This document shows positions 1 through 7,746 of a stretch of DNA of 64,000 nt, in pieces. Both the position numbers and the translations under genes were made by a program. Numbering within the stretch: position 1 is the stretch's first letter; every line of letters starts with the position of its first letter. Source of the DNA: Paraburkholderia sp. (GTDB lineage Bacteria; Pseudomonadota; Gammaproteobacteria; Burkholderiales; Burkholderiaceae); assembly GCF_028283785.1 (NCBI RefSeq), contig NZ_JAPWKB010000012.1, positions 62,001 through 126,000 of the forward strand, given 5' to 3'. The notes under the pieces are model-generated. The model was given only the letters and a program-made list of their open reading frames with translations, made no database searches and was not told the origin of the DNA.

Positions 1-429
1 TGGCCGCTTGAAGGAGAATTCGACGCGCGTGCGCCGATCTCGATCTGGCTGGCCGGCGATGTCGCTCGCGTGGCCGCGTTACCCGTTATCAAGACTCGCC
101 ATGCACCGCTGGAGTTCCATGCATGGACGCCGGATATGCCGATGCGCGTCGGTCATCACCGGATCGAAGAACCCACTTCCGATCTCGTGGTGATTCCCGA
201 TCTGCTGTTCGTGCCGTGCGTCGGTTTCGATGCGGACGGATATCGGCTTGGCTATGGCGGCGGCTATTACGATCGCACGCTGGCTGCCTGGCCGGGCGCG
301 AAACGACCGGTGACGGTCGGCATTGCGTATGAAGCGTGTCGTGCGCCGAGTCTGCATCGCGAGTCGCACGACATCGCGCTCGATGCCGTAATCACCGATT
401 CAGCGTGGTATCCGCTCGACCCGGCCTGA
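1..429 (+). CDS. 5-formyltetrahydrofolate cyclo-ligase, C-terminal part (gene starts before the window)
   Basis: The reading frame is open from base 1 and ends at TGA 427-429, giving the last 142 residues. The enzyme makes 5,10-methenyltetrahydrofolate from 5-formyltetrahydrofolate using ATP, in the cytoplasm. The glycine-rich stretch GYGGGYYDRTL (about residues 85-95 of this part) is the family's phosphate/folate-binding signature, and the nearby VIPDLLFVPCVGFD is also typical. The start and N-terminal ATP-contacting lysine lie outside the window. It converges with the minus-strand regulator that ends at 475. The family call is firm; only the 5' end is missing. Confidence 0.9.
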   Translation, partial: WPLEGEFDARAPISIWLAGDVARVAALPVIKTRHAPLEFHAWTPDMPMRVGHHRIEEPTSDLVVIPDLLFVPCVGFDADGYRLGYGGGYYDRTLAAWPGAKRPVTVGIAYEACRAPSLHRESHDIALDAVITDSAWYPLDPA

Positions 430-474
430 CGCACCACACGCCACCACAACCCGACGCAACTCCGGATCAAGCGC

Positions 475-987
475 TTATAACGAAGCCGCGGCGCGCGCTG
501 CGGTGTCGTACAGCCCCGACGCGTTGCGCATCAATTGCGCCGCCTCGCCAATCTGCTGATTCGTCAGACCGCTCTCCTTGAGCGTCGTGATCAGGCAACT
601 CTCACGCACTTCCCGGTACTTCAGGCACAGCGCACGACCCGCGTCGGTGGCGGAGAAAAACACTTCCTTGCCGGTCTTTTCGCTTTTTACATACCCTCTA
701 GCTACGAGCTTCTTGAGCGCATAGGTGGCGACGTGCGTGTCCTCGATGTTCAGCACGAAGCAGATGTCGGCCAGTTTCTTGCGACGCTCGCGATGGCTGA
801 CGTGATGCAGCAACGACACTTCGATTGCGGTCATGTCCTTGTCGCCGGCGGCGGCCATGCAACGCACCATCCATCGGTTGAACGCGTTGCCGGCCATGAT
901 CAGGCCGTATTCCAGCTCGGATAGCTCGGCGCTCGTTTCGGACACGAGATGTTCGGACGACACGATTTTGGTGGGGTGACGCGACAT
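475..987 (-). CDS. MarR-like winged-helix transcriptional regulator
   Basis: A 170-residue protein when started at ATG 987; the frame runs up to 1059 but the upstream part is Arg/Ser-rich and unlike a regulator. Residues about 45-140 resemble a winged-helix domain of the MarR type: a helical N-terminus, a helix-turn-helix around LADICFVLNIEDTHVATYALKKLV, and a wing at KSEKTGKEVFFSATDAGRAL. It is divergent from pxpB, with 186 bases between the two starts that carry an AT-rich direct repeat (1068-1100). Control of the neighbouring 5-oxoprolinase genes or of itself is an inference from position only. The ligand is unknown. Confidence 0.75.
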   Translation of the reverse strand: MSRHPTKIVSSEHLVSETSAELSELEYGLIMAGNAFNRWMVRCMAAAGDKDMTAIEVSLLHHVSHRERRKKLADICFVLNIEDTHVATYALKKLVARGYVKSEKTGKEVFFSATDAGRALCLKYREVRESCLITTLKESGLTNQQIGEAAQLMRNASGLYDTAARAAASL

Positions 988-1067
988 GGAGGCGGCTCGA
1001 TGCTCAAAGGGACGGTGACGGGAAGTGTACGTCGAGCGAACGCGTTTTCGCATCTGCACGAAAACTC

Positions 1068-1100
1068 TTATTGATAATTTGTCGATATTTTATTGAGAAT
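1068..1100. promoter_or_regulatory. AT-rich direct repeat between the regulator and pxpB, candidate operator
   Basis: TTATTGATAAT (1068-1078) and TTATTGAGAAT (1090-1100) match at 10 of 11 bases and start 22 bp apart, close to two helical turns. They lie in the only AT-rich patch of the divergent intergenic region. This fits binding by a dimeric regulator such as the adjacent winged-helix protein, but no binding evidence is available. Confidence 0.4.
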
Positions 1101-1173
1101 GTAGTCTTAGATTCGAAACGTTGCAGACGGATTCGTCTGCCCTTTCAATGCTTTCGCCCTGGAAAATCATCCC

Positions 1174-1836
1174 GTGTCAGCGAAAAACGAAGCACGAATC
1201 TATGCGTTCGGCGATACCGCGCTCGTCTGCGAAGCGCCGCCGCCGGCCACACTCGATTGCCAGCGCCGCGTGTGGGCCGCCGCGGCTGCCGCGCGCGACT
1301 GGCCGCATGTGCGCGAAGTGGTGCCCGGCATGAACAATCTGACGATCACCTTCGACCCGCTCGAAGCCGACCCCGCCGATCTCACCGAGCGCCTGCGCGC
1401 GGCGTGGGACGCGGGCGGCAAGGCCAGCACGCCGGGTCGCGAGATCGAGATTCCGGTTCAGTACGGCGGCGAAGCCGGTCCCGATCTGCACGACGTCGCG
1501 AAGCACACCGGGCTGTCGGCGCAAGACGTGGTCGCGCGACACGCGGCCGGCGAATACATCGTGTTCTTCCTCGGCTTCCAGCCCGGCTTCGCGTACATGG
1601 GCGGCCTCGACGCCGCGCTGCACACGCCGCGCCGCAAGTCGCCGCGCGTCAGCGTGCCGGCCGGTTCGGTGGGGATCGGCGGTGAGCAGACCGGCATTTA
1701 TCCGGCGGTGTCGCCGGGCGGCTGGCAACTGATCGGCCGCACCGACACCGCGCTGTTCGACCCGGCGCGCACGCCGCCCACGCTGCTGCAGCCGGGCGAT
1801 CGGGTGCGCTTCACCGTTGCGGGGATCGACGCATGA
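1174..1836 (+). CDS. pxpB: 5-oxoprolinase subunit PxpB (KipI family)
   Basis: A 220-residue protein beginning with GTG. With PxpA and PxpC it forms the prokaryotic ATP-dependent 5-oxoprolinase that opens pyroglutamate to glutamate in the cytoplasm; the family was first known as the KipI kinase inhibitor. The frame shows the family blocks FLGFQPGFAYMGGLD, the Arg/Lys-rich segment PRRKSPRVSVPAGSVGIGG, and QTGIYPAVSPGGW. It overlaps pxpC by four bases (ATGA), which suggests translational coupling. No strong ribosome binding site is visible, so the exact start is less certain than the identity. Confidence 0.93.
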   Translation: MSAKNEARIYAFGDTALVCEAPPPATLDCQRRVWAAAAAARDWPHVREVVPGMNNLTITFDPLEADPADLTERLRAAWDAGGKASTPGREIEIPVQYGGEAGPDLHDVAKHTGLSAQDVVARHAAGEYIVFFLGFQPGFAYMGGLDAALHTPRRKSPRVSVPAGSVGIGGEQTGIYPAVSPGGWQLIGRTDTALFDPARTPPTLLQPGDRVRFTVAGIDA

Positions 1837-2873
1837 TCGACGTGATTCGCGCAGGCATGCTCAGCTCGGTCCAGGACCTGGGCCGCCCGGGACATCGGCA
1901 GCTCGGCGTGGCGCTCGGCGGCGCACTCGACCGGCTATCGCTGGAAGTCGGCAACCGTCTGGTCGGCAACCGGCCCGACGACGCCGGTATCGAAATCACC
2001 TTCGGCCCGACTGTGCTGAAGTTTTCGCGCGCGACACGCGTGGCGATCACCGGCACCGAGTTCGGCGCGACGCTCGACGGCGAGCCGGTCTATTCGTGGT
2101 GGAGCCTGCCGGTCAAGGCCGGCCAGGAACTCTCGCTGCAAACCGCGAAACGCGGCATGCGCGGTTACGTCTGCGTCGCGGGCGGCATCGATGTCCTGCC
2201 GGTGCTCGGTTCGCGCAGCACGGATCTCGGCGCGTGCTTCGGCGGTCTCGGCGGACGCACGTTACGTGACGGCGACCGTCTGCCGATCGGAACATCGGTA
2301 CATCGCGCGAGCTCGTGCTTCAGTCCCGACGCACCCGAGTTCGGCGTAAAAGCGCCCGCATGGTGCAGGTTCGTGCTGGTCCACGAACCGGTCCGGCGCG
2401 GCCGTCATCCGTCGGGCGTTGCGTGGGCGGTGCCGATCCGCGTGCTGCCGGGCCCGGAGTACGACAGTTTCAGCGCCGACGCGCAGAAGTCGTTCTGGTC
2501 CGATGAATGGCTCGTCACGCCGAACAGCAACCGGATGGGCTATCGCCTGTCCGGCACGGAACTTGAACGCACGCAGAAGCACGACCTGCTGTCGCACGCG
2601 GTGATGCCCGGCACGATCCAGGTGCCGCCCAACGGCCAGCCGATCGTGCTGATGAGCGACGCGCAGACCACCGGTGGGTATCCGAAGATCGGCGCGGTGA
2701 TTCAGGCGGATATGTGGAAACTCGCGCAGGTTCGCCTGAACGGCGGGATCCGCTTTATCCCGACCACGCTGCACGAAGCGCGTCACGCGCTGCAGGAAGA
2801 ACGCACGTATTTGCGGCAGATCGATGCCGCGATAGCGATGCATGAAGAACGCCGCGAACGCGAACTCGCGTAA
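1833..2873 (+). CDS. pxpC: 5-oxoprolinase subunit PxpC (KipA family, biotin-dependent carboxyltransferase-like)
   Basis: A 346-residue protein of the KipA/AHS2 family, related to the carboxyltransferase half of urea amidolyase. It pairs with PxpB in the 5-oxoprolinase complex. Visible family segments are SSVQDLGRPGHRQLGVALGG at residues about 10-29, VCVAGGIDVLPVLGSRSTD near 110-125, the SNRMGYRLSG block near 230, and MSDAQTTGGYPKIGAVI near 275. The start ATG overlaps the pxpB stop. Its last residues are charged and probably not part of the fold. pxpA follows after 30 bases, so the three subunits form one transcription unit. Confidence 0.93.
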   Translation: MIDVIRAGMLSSVQDLGRPGHRQLGVALGGALDRLSLEVGNRLVGNRPDDAGIEITFGPTVLKFSRATRVAITGTEFGATLDGEPVYSWWSLPVKAGQELSLQTAKRGMRGYVCVAGGIDVLPVLGSRSTDLGACFGGLGGRTLRDGDRLPIGTSVHRASSCFSPDAPEFGVKAPAWCRFVLVHEPVRRGRHPSGVAWAVPIRVLPGPEYDSFSADAQKSFWSDEWLVTPNSNRMGYRLSGTELERTQKHDLLSHAVMPGTIQVPPNGQPIVLMSDAQTTGGYPKIGAVIQADMWKLAQVRLNGGIRFIPTTLHEARHALQEERTYLRQIDAAIAMHEERRERELA

Positions 2874-2903
2874 GCGGCCAGGCAATATCTGTAGAGGAAC
2901 ATC

Positions 2904-3656
2904 ATGGAAATCGATCTGAATGCCGATCTCGGCGAAGGCTGCGGCTCCGACGAGGCGCTGCTCGACCTCGTCAGCTCGGCGAACATCGCTTGCGGCTGGC
3001 ACGCGGGCGGCGCCAATGCAATGCGCGACTGCGTGCGTTGGGCGGTGGAGAAAGGCGTGTCGATCGGCGCGCATCCCAGCTTCAACGATCCGGAAAACTT
3101 CGGCCGTAAAGAGATGGATCTGCCCGCCGGCGAAATTTATGCGGGCGTGCTGTACCAGATCGGCGCGCTGTCGGCGATCGCGCAGGCCGAAGGCGGCCGG
3201 ATCGCGCACGTGAAACCGCACGGCGCGCTGTACAACCAGGCCGCGCGCGATCCGAAGATCGCCGAAGCGATCGTCTCGGCCATTCACGATTTCGATCCGT
3301 CCATCGCGGTGTTCGCGCTGGCGAACAGCGGGCTCGTCACGGCCGCGCGCGAGGCGGGGCTGACTGCTGTGGAAGAAGTGTTCGCGGATCGCGGCTATCG
3401 GGCCGACGGCTCGCTGGTGCCGCGCAAGGAACCGGGCGCGCTGCTCGACGATGAACAGATCGTGCTCGAACGCACGCTCGCGATGATCCGCGAGCGCCGC
3501 GTGCAGGCGGTCAGCGGCGACTGGGTGCCGCTGAATGCACAAACCATCTGTCTGCATGGCGACGGCCCGCACGCGCTCGCGTTCGCCCGGCGCATCCGCA
3601 GCGCGCTGACCGAGGCCGGTATCGACGTGCATCCGGCCGGCGCGGCGCGGGTTTGA
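2904..3656 (+). CDS. pxpA: 5-oxoprolinase subunit PxpA (LamB/YcsF family)
   Basis: A 250-residue protein of the YcsF/LamB family, the usual length. It is the third subunit of the ATP-dependent 5-oxoprolinase that recycles pyroglutamate formed from glutamine and glutathione breakdown. Diagnostic motifs are [17 protein letters not shown] at the N-terminus, [48 protein letters not shown] and [10 protein letters not shown]. The start has an AGAGGAAC ribosome binding site at 2893-2900. A GC-rich terminator-like hairpin follows at 3699-3726, so the pxp unit probably ends here although the DUF969 gene follows in the same direction. Confidence 0.95.
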   Translation: MEIDLNADLGEGCGSDEALLDLVSSANIACGWHAGGANAMRDCVRWAVEKGVSIGAHPSFNDPENFGRKEMDLPAGEIYAGVLYQIGALSAIAQAEGGRIAHVKPHGALYNQAARDPKIAEAIVSAIHDFDPSIAVFALANSGLVTAAREAGLTAVEEVFADRGYRADGSLVPRKEPGALLDDEQIVLERTLAMIRERRVQAVSGDWVPLNAQTICLHGDGPHALAFARRIRSALTEAGIDVHPAGAARV

Positions 3657-3698
3657 ACGGGTCGTTCGCGCGACGTGTGATCCGGTGAAACAGCATCG

Positions 3699-3726
3699 AA
3701 CGCCCCGCCCCGCGCGGGGCGTTTTG
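3699..3726 (+). terminator. Rho-independent terminator after pxpA
   Basis: ACGCCCCG and CGGGGCGT form a very stable GC stem with a short loop, followed by TTTT. It lies 43 bases after the pxpA stop. Confidence 0.75.
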
Positions 3727-3768
3727 CAAACGATATAGCAGTCGCAGCAAGTAGCAGTGGCAGGTTGT

Positions 3769-3804
3769 AGTTGAAATGGCAGTTGAAGTGGCAACTGAAG
3801 TAGC
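3769..3804 (+). repeat. Three 12-bp degenerate tandem repeats in the DUF969 leader
   Basis: AGTTGAAATGGC, AGTTGAAGTGGC and AACTGAAGTAGC lie end to end; related GTAGCAGTGGCAG-like units precede them from about 3737 and an AGGCGCAGTG unit follows. The repeat lies between the pxpA terminator and the DUF969 start at 3934. I see no open reading frame here. It could be a leader structure, a regulator-binding array or a slippage product. Confidence 0.6.
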
Positions 3805-3933
3805 AGGCGCAGTGCGACAGACGCGGCCAGCAGAGCCGCGCAAGGCAAGGCAGCGGCCCGGCGATCCCGGACGGCTGTCTCACGTGTGCCGCCTAACGGC
3901 GGCGAGGTTTAGAACCCTGTCTGGAGATCTTTA

Positions 3934-4680
3934 ATGCAGTCCACCGTCAATCTATGGCCATTGATAGGCGTGGCCGTCATCATCGTCGGCTTCGTGTTGC
4001 GCTTCAATCCGATGCTGATCGTCGCCGCCGCCGCGATCATCACGGCGCTCGCCGCGCACTTCCCGCCCGAGAAAATTCTCGCGGCGATCGGCAGCGGCTT
4101 TATCAAGACCCGCAATATCCCGTTGATCATCCTGCTGCCGCTCGCGGTGATCGGCCTGCTCGAACGGCACGGTCTGCGCGAACGTGCGCAGGCATGGATC
4201 AGCGGCATCAAGGCGGCCACCGCCGGCCGTCTGCTGATCCTGTATCTGCTGGTCCGCGAACTCACTGCGGCGGTCGGGCTCACCGGTCTCGGCGGACATC
4301 CGCAGATGGTTCGTCCGCTGATCGCGCCGATGGCCGAAGGCGCCACCGAAACCCGCTTCGGCAAGCTGACCGATAGCGTGCGCTACAAGCTGCGCGCGTA
4401 TTCGGCCGCCACCGACAACGTCGGTCTGTTCTTCGGCGAGGACATCTTCGTCGCGTTCGGCGCGATCGTGCTGATGGTTACGTTCCTGCGTGAAGCCGGG
4501 ATCGAAGTCGAGCCGATGCACGTCGCCGTGTGGGGCATCCCGACCGCTATCTGCGCATTCCTGGTTCACGGTTTTCGCTTGTGGCTGCTCGACCGCTCGC
4601 TGGAACGTGAAATGCGCGGCAACGCCACCGCGTCCTCGTCCACCACGACGCCGCCCGGCGTGACCGGAGACAAAGCATGA
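3934..4680 (+). CDS. DUF969 family membrane protein, possible 5-oxoproline permease component
   Basis: A 248-residue, strongly hydrophobic protein. The N-terminus has two close membrane segments (residues about 5-20 and 24-42), followed by others near 65-80, 100-115, 165-185 and 195-215. It fits DUF969, which is normally encoded together with DUF979 and often beside pyroglutamate genes. The start has GGAGATCTTTA just upstream. Its stop overlaps the DUF979 start by four bases. A transport role for 5-oxoproline is an inference from the neighbouring pxpBCA genes; the substrate has not been shown here. Confidence 0.8.
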   Translation: MQSTVNLWPLIGVAVIIVGFVLRFNPMLIVAAAAIITALAAHFPPEKILAAIGSGFIKTRNIPLIILLPLAVIGLLERHGLRERAQAWISGIKAATAGRLLILYLLVRELTAAVGLTGLGGHPQMVRPLIAPMAEGATETRFGKLTDSVRYKLRAYSAATDNVGLFFGEDIFVAFGAIVLMVTFLREAGIEVEPMHVAVWGIPTAICAFLVHGFRLWLLDRSLEREMRGNATASSSTTTPPGVTGDKA

Positions 4681-5633
4681 CGCTCACGATCAACTATCTG
4701 TTCTGGCTGCTGGGTATCGTGCTGCTGGTCGTCGGCGGGATGATCGTCACGGATAAAGATCATCCGCGCCGTCTGACCGCAGGCGGTTTCTGGATTCTGT
4801 ATGCGCTGATTTTCCTGATCGGCGACAAGCTGCCGCCCGAAGTGGTCGGCGTGCTGGTGATTGCGATGGCGCTGATCGCCGGGTTCGGCGGCGTCACCGC
4901 CGCGAAACCGAAAGTGCTGTCCGCCGAAGCCCGTCAGGCCAGCGCGAAACGGCTCGGCAACAAGCTGTTCGTGCCCGCGCTGACGATTCCCGTCGTCACC
5001 GTGATCGTCACGCTCGGCGCGAGCCATCTGGTGTTCGGCGGCATGCCGCTGATCGAGGCGAAGAACGTCACGCTGATCGGCTTCGGGATTGGCTGCGTGA
5101 TCGCGCTTGCGGTCGCATGCGTGATGACGCGCGACACCGTCGGCCAGTCGATGAAGGAAACCCGCCGTCTCGTCGATGCGCTGTCGTGGGCGGCCGTGCT
5201 GCCGCAAATGCTCGGCATGCTCGGCCTCGTGTTTTCCGACGCGGGAGTCGGCAAGGCGGTCGCGCACGTCACGACCGCGTATATCAGCCTCGACTACCGG
5301 CTGGTCGCGGTGGCCGTGTACTGCATCGGCATGGCGCTGTTCACGATGGTGATGGGCAACGGCTTCGCCGCGTTTCCGGTGATGACCGGCGGTGTGGGCG
5401 TGCCGATTCTGGTCGGCGTGTTCCACGGCAACCCGGCGGTGATGGTCGCGATCGGCATGTTTTCCGGCTACTGCGGCACACTGATGACGCCGATGGCCGC
5501 GAACTTCAACATGGTGCCGGCCGCGCTGCTCGAATTACCGGACAAGAACGCGGTGATCAAGGTGCAGGTGCCGACGGCGCTGACCATGCTCGTCATCAAT
5601 ATTTTCCTGCTGAACTTCCTGATGTTCCTGTAA
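4677..5633 (+). CDS. DUF979 family membrane protein, partner of DUF969
   Basis: A 318-residue polytopic membrane protein with roughly eight to ten hydrophobic segments, beginning with LTINYLFWLLGIVLLVVGG. The segment containing GNGFAAFPVMTGGVGVPI, then GMFSGYCGTLMTPMAANFN, looks like a conserved carrier core. DUF979 proteins are encoded next to DUF969 proteins, here with an ATGA overlap that suggests coupled translation and a two-part carrier. The unit ends at a strong hairpin (5641-5671). Pyroglutamate or a related acid is the best guess for the substrate because the 5-oxoprolinase genes lie directly upstream. Confidence 0.8.
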   Translation: MTLTINYLFWLLGIVLLVVGGMIVTDKDHPRRLTAGGFWILYALIFLIGDKLPPEVVGVLVIAMALIAGFGGVTAAKPKVLSAEARQASAKRLGNKLFVPALTIPVVTVIVTLGASHLVFGGMPLIEAKNVTLIGFGIGCVIALAVACVMTRDTVGQSMKETRRLVDALSWAAVLPQMLGMLGLVFSDAGVGKAVAHVTTAYISLDYRLVAVAVYCIGMALFTMVMGNGFAAFPVMTGGVGVPILVGVFHGNPAVMVAIGMFSGYCGTLMTPMAANFNMVPAALLELPDKNAVIKVQVPTALTMLVINIFLLNFLMFL

Positions 5634-5640
5634 GCGGCAT

Positions 5641-5671
5641 CGCCACCGGCACGCTCGCGTCGCCGGTGGCG
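5641..5671 (+). terminator. Strong hairpin after DUF979, possible transcript end
   Basis: CGCCACCGGC and GCCGGTGGCG form a ten-pair stem starting eight bases after the stop. There is no U-run after it, so it may protect a 3' end rather than terminate by itself. Confidence 0.45.
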
Positions 5672-5876
5672 TGGTCATCTCCGTCAAGATCGGTTTTCGA
5701 CACTTCCGCGACTTCTGCGATAAGCGGTCGCGTCGTCAGCCCCGTCTACCGGACACGTCTCGGGAAATTAGGATAAGTCTGATCGTCCGCGAAATGGCGC
5801 GGGCCTACTCTGGACAGACGTTTTCTTCACCGTCCGGTGATGCAGTTCGTCCGCCGGCGTCTTCCAGAGAGTCAAC

Positions 5877-7718
5877 ATGGATCAGACCGTTTCGCCGCGT
5901 CCCGACCACGCCGCCAATTCCTCGCACGTCGCCGGACCCAGCAGCGCCGTAGCCGCGCCCAACGCTTTGCTCGACGCCGCACTCGACGCGCATCGCTCAG
6001 GCGACCTCGACCGCGCCGATGCGCTCTATCGCGACGCGCTCGCGCACAATCCGTCGAATGCGGACGCGCTTCACTACTACGGCGTGTTGCATCATCAGCG
6101 AGGCAATGCGCGCTATGCGGCGCACCTGATGGACGACGCGCTCGCCATCTTCGCCGACGACCCGGCATGCTGGAGCAACCGCGGTCTGGTTGCGGCGGCG
6201 CTGGGTCAGCCGGATGCCGCGCACGCGTACTACCTGCGTGCATTGCGGTTGCAACCGGCGTTCGCCGACGCGCACAACAATCTCGGCGTACTGCTTCAGT
6301 CGCAACGACTTTACGACGACGCCGCGCACCACTATCAGTCCGCGCTCGACATCGACCCATCGCATATCGATGCTCACCTGAACCTCGGCACAACGCTCGC
6401 GAAGCTCGAACGTCACGACGAAGCGCTGGCGTGCTACGCGAACGCGCTGTCGCTCGATCCTCGCTCTGCATCCGCGTATTTCAACGCAGGCAATTGCTTC
6501 GACGATATCGGCGACGCCGACGCGGCGATCGTGCATTTCCGTCGCGCAATCGCCATTCAGCCCGACTTCGCCGAGGCGCATGTGAATCTGGGCAGCGTGA
6601 TCGGCAAACGCGGCGACTATGCGCAAGCCGAGTTGCACTATCGCGACGCGCTCGCGCTGAAGCGTTCGCCGACGCATCTGGTGTGTGTCGGCGCGTCGCT
6701 GGCGGCGCAAGGTCGGGTCGACGACGAAGAAGCGTTCTATCGCGCCGCCCTCGAACTCGATCCGGGCCATGCGGACGCGCATCAGAACCTCGCGTGGGCT
6801 TTGCTCCGGCGCGGCGACTATCCGGAAGGCTGGGCGGCATACGCGAAGCGCTGGCGCGCCCAGGATTACGCGCACATCGCCGTGGCGGGCGTGCCCGAGT
6901 GGCACGGCGAATCGCTCGACGGCAAGCGTCTGCTGCTGGTCGGCGAGCAGGGTTTCGGCGACCAGTTGCAGTTCGTGCGTTACGCGAGCGTGCTTGCCGA
7001 GCGCGGCGCAATCGTCGATGTCAGCGTGCGCGCGCCGCTGGTCGAACTGGTCGCGACCGTGCCGGGCGTGCATCGCGTGTTCAGCGGTCAACCGGAAGGC
7101 GACGCCGCAAGTCAGTACGATTTCTGGGTGTCGATGATGAGCGTGCCGTCGTGCGTGCGCACCGGCCTCGACACGATTCCCGCCGCGCTGCCGTATCTGT
7201 CGGCGCAACCCGATGCGGTGGAACGCTGGCGCGAACGCGTGACGGCGGTCGCGCCGACACAGCGCAAGATCGGTCTGGTGTGGGCGGGAAGTCCGACCTT
7301 CGGTAACGACCGGTATCGGTCGATGCCTTTCGACACGCTCGCCACGTTGGGCGACGCTGACGCTACCGCGTGCTTTTCGCTGCAGAAAGGCGCGGCGGGT
7401 GAACCGGCAAGGCTGGCGTCTGCGGCATTGAAGCCGCACGACTTCACCGCCGATCTCCACGATTTCACCGATACCGCCGCGTTGATCATGAATCTCGACC
7501 TGGTGATCGCCGTCGATACCGGCGTTGCGCATCTGGCTGCCGCGCTGGGCAAACCGGTCTGGTTGATGCTGCCGTTCAACAGCGACTGGCGCTGGCTCGA
7601 TGGCCGCAGCGATTCACCGTGGTATCCGGGAATGCGCGTGTTTCGTCAGACACATCTCGGCGACTGGACGCCGGTTCTGGCCGACATCCGCACGATCCTG
7701 CATACGCACGACGTTTAA
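5877..7718 (+). CDS. TPR protein with GT9-like glycosyltransferase C-terminal domain
   Basis: A 613-residue protein. Residues about 25-310 carry eight or so tetratricopeptide repeats of 34 residues, with the usual pattern (for example DAHNNLGVLLQSQRLYDDAA, then DAHLNLGTTLAKLERHDEAL). The second half (about 345-605) looks like a heptosyltransferase/O-GlcNAc-transferase-type fold: LLLVGEQGFGDQLQFVRYA near 350, IGLVWAGSP near 463, and AVDTGVAHLAAALGKPVWLM near 545, a nucleotide-sugar-binding signature of GT9. No signal peptide is seen, so it is likely cytoplasmic. The acceptor is unknown; protein glycosylation, for example of flagellin, is possible. It stands alone as a transcription unit. Confidence 0.82.
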   Translation: MDQTVSPRPDHAANSSHVAGPSSAVAAPNALLDAALDAHRSGDLDRADALYRDALAHNPSNADALHYYGVLHHQRGNARYAAHLMDDALAIFADDPACWSNRGLVAAALGQPDAAHAYYLRALRLQPAFADAHNNLGVLLQSQRLYDDAAHHYQSALDIDPSHIDAHLNLGTTLAKLERHDEALACYANALSLDPRSASAYFNAGNCFDDIGDADAAIVHFRRAIAIQPDFAEAHVNLGSVIGKRGDYAQAELHYRDALALKRSPTHLVCVGASLAAQGRVDDEEAFYRAALELDPGHADAHQNLAWALLRRGDYPEGWAAYAKRWRAQDYAHIAVAGVPEWHGESLDGKRLLLVGEQGFGDQLQFVRYASVLAERGAIVDVSVRAPLVELVATVPGVHRVFSGQPEGDAASQYDFWVSMMSVPSCVRTGLDTIPAALPYLSAQPDAVERWRERVTAVAPTQRKIGLVWAGSPTFGNDRYRSMPFDTLATLGDADATACFSLQKGAAGEPARLASAALKPHDFTADLHDFTDTAALIMNLDLVIAVDTGVAHLAAALGKPVWLMLPFNSDWRWLDGRSDSPWYPGMRVFRQTHLGDWTPVLADIRTILHTHDV

Positions 7719-7746
7719 GCGCCTGGCGACGCACTCGCGCCGCCAC

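Noticed and set aside
1068..1100. A Fur box before pxpB.
   Set aside because: Only a partial GATAAT likeness; there is no iron-related neighbour and the arms do not form the Fur palindrome.
3769..3804. A CRISPR array.
   Set aside because: The 12-bp units are contiguous, have no spacers, and no cas genes are near.
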